From contig JAICKD010000039.1 in assembly GCA_025928125.1 (NCBI GenBank), positions 1 to 11,258 on the forward strand: DNA of 11,258 nt. The letters are read 5' to 3'. A program made the translations under genes and the position numbers. Origin of the DNA: Ktedonobacterales bacterium (lineage in GTDB: Bacteria; Chloroflexota; Ktedonobacteria; Ktedonobacterales; JADMIN01). The stretch's first letter is position 1; each line of letters begins with the position of its first letter. Of the stretch, positions 6,071-11,258 are shown in pieces. Below the pieces are notes generated by a model that did no database searches, had not been told where the DNA came from, and saw only the letters and a program-made list of their open reading frames with translations.

Positions 6071-6345
6071 GATAACGAGTTCTTTCCTGATATAGTTTCA
6101 ATATTCGTATGCACGGCGCTGGCGGCTGCAGCCGCGAAGGTGGCTGGCGACTAAAGTCGCGCCTAAATGACCTCGCTCCGCTCCGCCACAAAACCCGCCT
6201 GCGCGGGTTTCAACCATTCGTCCCCATCGGACCCGCTGTGGGGCTGCGTCTGGACAGTCCGCGCAGGCGGACTTCGTGGCCGCAGGCCAGAGAGGCGCGG
6301 TTTCAACCGCCCGCGCTCCTAGCCATTGATAGCCGCCAACGCCCG
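6071..6345. repeat. 275-base spacer with six small hairpins (dispersed-repeat-like)
   Basis: No gene. Perfect inverted repeats: GCGGCTG/CAGCCGC (6122-6135, no loop); GCGACT-AA-AGTCGC (6147-6160); AAACCCGC-CTGC-GCGGGTTT (6191-6210); AGTCCGC-GCAG-GCGGACT (6256-6273); TGGCC-GCA-GGCCA (6277-6289); GCGGTT-TC-AACCGC (6297-6310). GGTTTCAACC occurs twice, 93 bases apart (6206-6215, 6299-6308). The loops CTGC and GCAG are complementary, so the third and fourth hairpins resemble inverted copies of one unit. I recall similar hairpin clusters scattered in intergenic spaces of Chloroflexota genomes, so a non-autonomous dispersed repeat is likely. It separates the two dprE-like genes and might attenuate or stabilise the transcript. 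The AT-rich end at 6071-6112 is the leader of the DprE1-like gene. Confidence 0.75.
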
Positions 6346-7170
6346 CTACACCGGCAGCCGCGTCATCACAAAGGCGGGCAACTGACGGATGGTCCACATG
6401 ATGGGTCGCCAGTAGCCCGGCACATAGGCGACGGCGCGCCCGCGTTCGGCGGCGGAGACGATACGGCGGGCCGCCTCGTCTGGCGAGATCGTGGCTCGCG
6501 CGGGCAGCTTGAGCGCGGCGGTCATCGGCGTGGCAACATAGCCCGGCTTGACCGTAACCACCCGCACACCGCTCCCTTTGAGACGATAACGTAGCGATTC
6601 CAGCCAGGTTGTCAGCGCCGCCTTCGACGCCTGATAGGCGCTGTTGCCGCGCCGCCCGCGCTCGCCCGCCACCGACGATACCCCGACCAGCGTGCCGCTC
6701 CCCCGTGTCGTGAAGAGGTCGGCGGCCAGCCCCAGCCAGCGCATCGCGCCGATGGTGTTCGTTTCGAGCATAGCGCGCTCATCCGCAAACGGCCAGTCAC
6801 CCGTCGCGCTCTCCGGCGGAGGCATGATACCCGCAGTATAGACGACCATCTGAAGGGGCTGCTCTCCCAGATCAGTCACAATCTGGCGCAGCAGAGCGGG
6901 CGCGGCGTCGTAGTCGCGCACATCGTGGGCGTAGGCGTGGGCGCACTCGCGGCCAGCGGCGGCGTTGATGTCGCCACACAAATCGGCCAGTTTTTCCTCA
7001 CTCCGCGCCAGCAGCGCCAGCGTGTAGCCCCGGCGCGCCAGCTCGCGGGCCACCGCCGCGCCAATGCCACCGGATGCGCCAATCACCAGCGCGCCACGCC
7101 CTGAAATGTTGGCTGGCGTCCGCTGTCTCTGCTGCGTTGGGGTTGGCTGCGTCATAGGCTGATCCGTCAT
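6346..7170 (-). CDS. DprE2-like short-chain dehydrogenase
   Basis: 274 residues. The ATG overlaps the nuoN stop as ATGA, so it is probably translated by coupling; a second ATG at residue 6 (7153-7155) is possible. Classical SDR features: cofactor loop GASGGIG (31-37); Arg56 after the second strand, consistent with NADP preference; YTAG (111-114); N138; catalytic Ser165/166 in SSVAGE; YxxxK at Tyr179-Lys183; and VKPGYVATPM (207-216). The C-terminal part, from DEAARRIV to YWRPIMWTIRQLPAFVMTRLPV (231-274, quoted in part), follows the pattern of mycobacterial DprE2, which ends with a similar hydrophobic helix and a KLPI-like terminus. DprE2 reduces the 2'-keto sugar to polyprenyl-phospho-arabinose. 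The DprE1-like partner is the next gene downstream, in reverse of the mycobacterial order. Its cotranscription with complex I genes is unexpected. SDR membership is certain; the specific role is inferred. Confidence 0.83.
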   Translation of the reverse strand: MTDQPMTQPTPTQQRQRTPANISGRGALVIGASGGIGAAVARELARRGYTLALLARSEEKLADLCGDINAAAGRECAHAYAHDVRDYDAAPALLRQIVTDLGEQPLQMVVYTAGIMPPPESATGDWPFADERAMLETNTIGAMRWLGLAADLFTTRGSGTLVGVSSVAGERGRRGNSAYQASKAALTTWLESLRYRLKGSGVRVVTVKPGYVATPMTAALKLPARATISPDEAARRIVSAAERGRAVAYVPGYWRPIMWTIRQLPAFVMTRLPV

Positions 7171-8801
7171 TTGATGAGCGTCTGCGCCGCTTGCAGCGCC
7201 CAGTTCACCAGTTGCATCGGCACGATGCCCAGCACGAGCGTGAGGATGCCCGCCAGCCCCAGACCGATCCAGGTGGCGGGATGCACTGGCGCTGGCTCCG
7301 CTGAGAGCACCTTCTGTGGCGTGGCGACACTCGTGGCGGTGGCTGGCTCGGCGACGGCAACCCCGCCTGCGGAGGCGGTTACGACTGGCTCGCGCGCTGG
7401 GGTCGGCTCATCGGCCGTCACCAGCAGCGGCGCGGTGGCTGGCTCGACGAAGTACATCGCCCAGATGACACGCAGGTAGTAGTACATGCCGAGCAGACTT
7501 CCTAGCACGCCGATGATCGCCAGCTCGACATGCCCGCCCTGCATCGCCGCGTAGAAGACGTACCACTTACCGATGAAGCCCGCCGTCGCGGGAATGCCTG
7601 CCAGTCCCAGCATGAAGAGCGCCATCAGCGCCGCCAGCGCTGGATTGCGGCGGCTCAGCCCCGCGAAGTCGTCCAGCGTCGTTCCCTGGCCGTCGCGCCG
7701 CTCGATGGCCAGCACCACGCCGAACGCGCCGACATTCATCACGGCATAGGTCGCCAGGTAGATCAGCAGGGCCTGCAAGGACGCCTGCGTGTGGGTGGCG
7801 ATGGTCACCATCATGTAGCCAGCGTTCGCCACGCTGGAATAGGCCAGCATCCGCTTGACATCGCGCTGGCTTACCGCCATCAGGTTGCCGCCCACCATCG
7901 TCAGTATGGCGACGGTCCAGAAGACCGGCTCCCACTCGGGCCGGAGCGACGAGAGCGCGAAGAGGAAGACACGCGCCAGCCCGACGAACGCCGCGACCTT
8001 CGTGCCGACCGACATGAACGCCGTCACCGAGGTCGGCGCGCCGACGTAGACATCCGGCGTCCACGCCTGGAACGGGACCGCCGACACCTTGAAGCAGAAG
8101 CCGACGGCCATCAGCCCCAGCGCCACCAGCAGCAGCGGGCCAAACCCGGAGCCAAGCGGAAAGTCGCGATGGCCGCTCAGGAAGGCGCGAATCACAGTGA
8201 GATTGGTCGAGCCGGTCGCGCCATAGGTGAGCGCCATGCCATAGAGCAGGAACGCCGAGGCGAACGAGCTGAGGATGAAATACTTCATGCCCGCTTCCTG
8301 CGAGCGGCGGCGGGTGGTGATGATAGCGGAAAGGACGTAGAGGGCCAGCGAGAGCACCTCCAGCCCGATGAAGAGAACCATCAGGTTGCTGGCGGCGGAC
8401 ATCAGCATCATGCCCAGCGCAGCCAGCAGCATCAGCGCGTAATACTCGCCCTCGTGGACGATGCCCTGGCGTTCGAGGTAGCCCGGCGAGAAGAGCAGCG
8501 CGACGCCCACCGAGAAGAGAATGGCGACATTGGCGAAAAGTGCGACGCGGTCGTCGTTGACCATGCCAAAGAAGGCGTCGCCATTGGCCCCACCCACCCA
8601 GAGCATCACCGTGGCGAAGAGCGCGCCAATGACCCCCGTCACCCCAATCACCGCCAGCCAGCCTTTGCGCCCAGGCGCGGCGACCAAATCGGCGAGCAGC
8701 GTCAGCAGGCCCGCGACCAGGATAATCAGCTCTGGCCAGATGTGCAGCCAATCGGTGAAGTCAGGGGTGAACGTGAATGGTGAAATAACCGCAATCGTCA
8801 T
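7167..8801 (-). CDS. nuoN: NADH-quinone oxidoreductase subunit N
   Basis: 544 residues, longer than E. coli NuoN (485). It is a polytopic antiporter-like subunit of complex I, in the inner membrane. Key charged residues of the proton path are visible: Glu148 in GLEVLSLALYVL (E. coli Glu133), Lys173 (Lys158), Lys238 in FKVSAVPFQAWTPDVY (Lys217), Lys268 in GTKVA (Lys247) and Lys412 in FIGKWYVF (Lys395); the equivalences are by motif. The extra length is mainly an Ala/Pro/Thr/Val-rich stretch at about 454-508, between the MYFVEP end of the penultimate segments and the last membrane helix (510-535). The start ATG overlaps the nuoM stop (ATGA) with a GGGGG stretch upstream; the end overlaps the SDR start the same way. 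It is part of the nuoLMN block. Confidence 0.96.
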   Translation of the reverse strand: MTIAVISPFTFTPDFTDWLHIWPELIILVAGLLTLLADLVAAPGRKGWLAVIGVTGVIGALFATVMLWVGGANGDAFFGMVNDDRVALFANVAILFSVGVALLFSPGYLERQGIVHEGEYYALMLLAALGMMLMSAASNLMVLFIGLEVLSLALYVLSAIITTRRRSQEAGMKYFILSSFASAFLLYGMALTYGATGSTNLTVIRAFLSGHRDFPLGSGFGPLLLVALGLMAVGFCFKVSAVPFQAWTPDVYVGAPTSVTAFMSVGTKVAAFVGLARVFLFALSSLRPEWEPVFWTVAILTMVGGNLMAVSQRDVKRMLAYSSVANAGYMMVTIATHTQASLQALLIYLATYAVMNVGAFGVVLAIERRDGQGTTLDDFAGLSRRNPALAALMALFMLGLAGIPATAGFIGKWYVFYAAMQGGHVELAIIGVLGSLLGMYYYLRVIWAMYFVEPATAPLLVTADEPTPAREPVVTASAGGVAVAEPATATSVATPQKVLSAEPAPVHPATWIGLGLAGILTLVLGIVPMQLVNWALQAAQTLIK

Positions 8802-10450
8802 GCGCCGACCCCCGCATCTTCTCTCGCACTCGACGCCAGTGGGCGCGCCACTTCTACCGTATATATACGATGCGCCCCTGCCTTAATTGCATCATACGTG
8901 TGGATGCTGCCGCTGCCCAGCGGACCGCCCGCACTCGTGTTGTACTGGCTCAGAATTTCGCCGACTGGCTGCTGCATGGGCCGGGTGAGCACGTTCGGGA
9001 CGAACCCCAGGAAGAAGATCAGCACGAGCAGCGGCAGCAGGGGCAGCCACTCGCCCACCCGCAGATCAACCACCTTCTTCGCGCTGGCGACCGCGGTCGC
9101 GCCGTCCTGAGCGGCCGAGGCGGGAGCTATCCCCTCCATCGCGCCCTGGAAGAACCGGAGCATATACCACGCCGCCGGGATGACGACCAGCGTCCCCAAT
9201 ACGCCAAAGAGCACGCTCGACTGGAAGGTTCCCAGGAAGGCCAGGAACTCGCCCGCGAAGCTGTTGAGGCCGGGCAGGCCCAGCGCCGACATCGCCACGA
9301 TCAGGAAGACGGCCGCCAGCCAGGGGAGCCGCGTCGCCAGCGCGCCGAAGTCCGCCAGCCGCCGCGTGCCTGTGCGCGCCTCGATGGCGCCCGCGATCAG
9401 GAAGAGCGCCGCGATGACGATGCCATGGTTAACCATCTGGACGACGGCGCCCTCCACGCCCTCGATGTTGAGCGCGAAGATGCCCAGCACGATCACGCCC
9501 AGGTGGCTGATGCTGACGTAGGCCAGCAGCTTGACGAAGTCGAGCGCGACCAGCGCCTGAAGCGCGAAGTAGAGGATGCTGACGACGGCCAGCGTCTCCA
9601 TCAGTGGCGTCAGCGTATGCACCGCCTGTGGGAAGAGCGGCAGGCAGAAGCGGACGAAGCCATAGACGCCCGTCTTGGCCATGACGCCCGCGATGAGCAC
9701 GACCACCGGGATGGGCGACTGGCTATAGGCGTCGGGTACCCAGCCGTGTAGCGGGAAGAGGCCGGTCTTGACGGCGAAGGCGGCGGCGAACGCCAGGAAG
9801 AGCAGCACCTGAGGGCCGTTGGGGACGCCCGCGTTGAGCAGCGCCGCGAGATCGAGCGTGAAAGGGGTTCCGTGGGCGTTGCTGACGGCGATGCCCGTGG
9901 CGATGATGCCGACGAGCATCAGCAGCGAGCCAGCGCTAGTATAGAGCACAAACTTGATGGCGGCGTCACCGCGCCGTGGCCCGCCAAACATGCCCAGCAG
10001 CAGATAGGCGGGTACCAGCATCACTTCCCAAAAGAAGTAGAAGAGGAAGAGGTTGGTCGCCAGAAAGACGCCCTGCATGCCAAAGCTGAAGAGCAGCATC
10101 AGCGTGAAGTACTGGCGCGACCGTTCGCCTGAGCGCGCGATGTTGAATGACGCGCCAACGGCAATCAGCGTCAGCAGCGCGTTGAGGCTGAGCAGGTAGA
10201 GGTTGATGCCATCGGCGCTCACGGTGTAGTTGATGCCTGTGCCGGGCAGCCAGGGCGCATGCTCGGTGATCGCCAGCATACGGGAGCCGTCGAGGCCCAG
10301 GCGCGGAATCAGCGCGAGGGCGAGCGCCAGGTCTACCAGCGCCGCCAGCAGCGCCCAGCCCCAGCCAATCAGCCGTGGCAGGAACAGCGCGCCGAGTGCG
10401 CCGACGAGCGGCACGAAGAGTATCGCGCTCAACACCGGAAAGTTCGACAT
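8798..10450 (-). CDS. nuoM: NADH-quinone oxidoreductase subunit M
   Basis: 550 residues (E. coli NuoM 509). Antiporter-like proton-pumping subunit of complex I with about 14 membrane helices. Conserved residues by motif: Glu142 in FFWEVMLVPAYLL (E. coli Glu144), Lys228 in AVKTGLFPLHGWVPDAY (Lys234), Lys259 in AKTGVYGFVRF (Lys265) and Glu401 in NSFAGEFLAFLG (Glu407). Two additions: an Ala-rich loop at about 441-459 before the last helix, and a hydrophilic tail of about 60 residues (490-550) after it. The ATG has AGAGG just upstream (minus strand) with a short 3-4 base spacing. nuoL ends 34 bases upstream and nuoN starts inside the stop codon. Confidence 0.96.
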   Translation of the reverse strand: MSNFPVLSAILFVPLVGALGALFLPRLIGWGWALLAALVDLALALALIPRLGLDGSRMLAITEHAPWLPGTGINYTVSADGINLYLLSLNALLTLIAVGASFNIARSGERSRQYFTLMLLFSFGMQGVFLATNLFLFYFFWEVMLVPAYLLLGMFGGPRRGDAAIKFVLYTSAGSLLMLVGIIATGIAVSNAHGTPFTLDLAALLNAGVPNGPQVLLFLAFAAAFAVKTGLFPLHGWVPDAYSQSPIPVVVLIAGVMAKTGVYGFVRFCLPLFPQAVHTLTPLMETLAVVSILYFALQALVALDFVKLLAYVSISHLGVIVLGIFALNIEGVEGAVVQMVNHGIVIAALFLIAGAIEARTGTRRLADFGALATRLPWLAAVFLIVAMSALGLPGLNSFAGEFLAFLGTFQSSVLFGVLGTLVVIPAAWYMLRFFQGAMEGIAPASAAQDGATAVASAKKVVDLRVGEWLPLLPLLVLIFFLGFVPNVLTRPMQQPVGEILSQYNTSAGGPLGSGSIHTYDAIKAGAHRIYTVEVARPLASSAREDAGVGA

Positions 10451-10484
10451 AATCCTCTATCCAGACCGTTCCCACTCATCCCAC

Positions 10485-11258
10485 TTATGGGTGGACGACG
10501 AAATAGACCAAAATGAGCGCGGCGCCGACGAAGATCGCCAGCGCATAGTTGCGCGCGTAGCCGGTTTGCAGGCGGCGCAGACCCTTGCTCATGCCGCCGA
10601 CGATCTGCCCAACTCCGCGCGAGCCTCGCCCAAAGAGGCCCTCTTCAAGCCCGATGCGCCAGAGCACGCCGATGGACATCACCGGCACGACAATGACCGC
10701 GTCGTACAGCTCGTCAATGTAATACTTGTGCTGGAGGAGTATCACCAGCGGATTGCGCGACGGGGCGAACCGTGGCTGGCGGCGGGCGTAGAGCGCCCAG
10801 GCAATCGCAATGCCGATGGGGCCGGTCACCAGGCCTATCGCGGTCCCTGACCAGAACAGCCCACTGCCCGGCGGGATGCCCATATTCACGGTATGCGTCG
10901 AAGGCTCGAGGAACGCGCCAATCGCATCGTTCCAGGGCGTGCCATCGAAGCCGCCAATCACCGAGAGGACGCCCAGCACAACCATCGGGACCATCATCGC
11001 CGCGCCGACCTCGCGCACATTTCGTAGTGGATCGCGCGCGTCACCTGCCGTCCCATGGGCGCCATGCGCGCCGTGCGCCGCGATAGGCTCGCCGCGATAC
11101 GTGCCAAGGAAGACGCCGAAGATTAGGCGGAAGATGTAGAAGCCAGTCAGGATGGCGGTGAAGAGTCCCACGCCGTAGAGCACGTACCAGCCCGTGCCGC
11201 CGCCTGTTTGCGCGCGTTCCAGCACGACGCTGAGGATGCCTTCTTTGCTCCAGAAGCC
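10485..11258 (-). CDS. nuoL: NADH-quinone oxidoreductase subunit L, C-terminal part only
   Basis: 257 codons plus stop; the frame continues past the right edge, so the gene is cut by the window and its start is outside. The visible protein begins GFWSKEGIL, the motif holding the conserved Lys of the distal proton channel (E. coli Lys399), then the last antiporter helices. It goes on to a HKYYIDELYD motif (177-186 of the fragment), which starts the long lateral amphipathic helix that braces NuoM and NuoN. A final membrane helix (about 237-254) and a short VVHP end follow. A Gly/His loop, AHGAHGAHG, lies at 61-69 of the fragment. It is the first of the three membrane-arm genes here; the rest of the nuo operon is expected to the right. 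Confidence 0.95.
   Translation of the reverse strand, partial: GFWSKEGILSVVLERAQTGGGTGWYVLYGVGLFTAILTGFYIFRLIFGVFLGTYRGEPIAAHGAHGAHGTAGDARDPLRNVREVGAAMMVPMVVLGVLSVIGGFDGTPWNDAIGAFLEPSTHTVNMGIPPGSGLFWSGTAIGLVTGPIGIAIAWALYARRQPRFAPSRNPLVILLQHKYYIDELYDAVIVVPVMSIGVLWRIGLEEGLFGRGSRGVGQIVGGMSKGLRRLQTGYARNYALAIFVGAALILVYFVVHP

Noticed and set aside
6206..6308. Two GGTTTCAACC sequences resembling CRISPR repeat ends
   Set aside because: Only two copies of a 10-base self-complementary core, different flanks, no regular spacer, no cas genes. They belong to the hairpin cluster.
7530..8783. Long plus-strand open frame (417 codons) opposite nuoN
   Set aside because: The translation is His/Arg/Glu/Gln-rich without any domain, and it is the antisense shadow of a highly conserved membrane protein in GC-rich DNA.
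8870..9751. Plus-strand open frame (293 codons) opposite nuoM
   Set aside because: Same character: charged, repetitive composition from antisense of hydrophobic codons. NuoM motifs on the other strand are unambiguous.

Overview
The window looks like chromosomal DNA of a GC-rich bacterium, most probably Chloroflexota and possibly of the Ktedonobacteria type. This is inference. It rests on three things: a 'glutamate mutase L'-type actin-fold protein of the sort common in Chloroflexota, sitting next to a zinc-ribbon protein with repeated LPxWL motifs; the style of the complex I genes; and a cluster of small GC-rich hairpins of a kind I associate with such genomes. I see no phage, insertion sequence, CRISPR array, rRNA or tRNA.

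Left part (1-2954, minus strand). A two-gene unit. A 584-residue zinc-ribbon protein that is almost entirely low complexity (Pro/Gln, Gly/Tyr/Asn and Met/Gln tracts) carries five clear copies and one degenerate copy of a short motif ending LPxWL/M. Seventeen bases downstream a MutL-like ASKHA-fold ATPase starts at a GTG behind a perfect Shine-Dalgarno and runs off the left edge. No glutamate mutase is encoded here, so the family name probably says little about function. This pair is the best candidate for an undescribed system.

Middle (2955-4642). A 599-base intergenic stretch with no convincing gene separates the minus-strand pair from two plus-strand genes: a small triple-repeat KGG-type stress protein followed by a good hairpin, and a YbaK/EbsC-type editing-domain protein that starts at TTG and has Asn where the catalytic Lys is usual.

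Right part (4643-11258, minus strand). Transcription runs from the right edge leftwards: nuoL (3' part), nuoM, nuoN, a short-chain dehydrogenase resembling DprE2, a 275-base spacer packed with hairpins, then an FAD oxidoreductase resembling DprE1. The ATGA overlaps nuoM/nuoN and nuoN/SDR indicate translational coupling. NuoL, NuoM and NuoN are antiporter-like proton-pumping membrane subunits of respiratory complex I. The two following genes together look like the two-step 2'-epimerase that in mycobacteria converts a polyprenyl-phospho-ribose to the arabinose donor for cell-wall arabinan. The DprE1-like protein keeps the FAD-site His and the active-site Lys, but has Ala where mycobacterial DprE1 has its drug-target Cys387.
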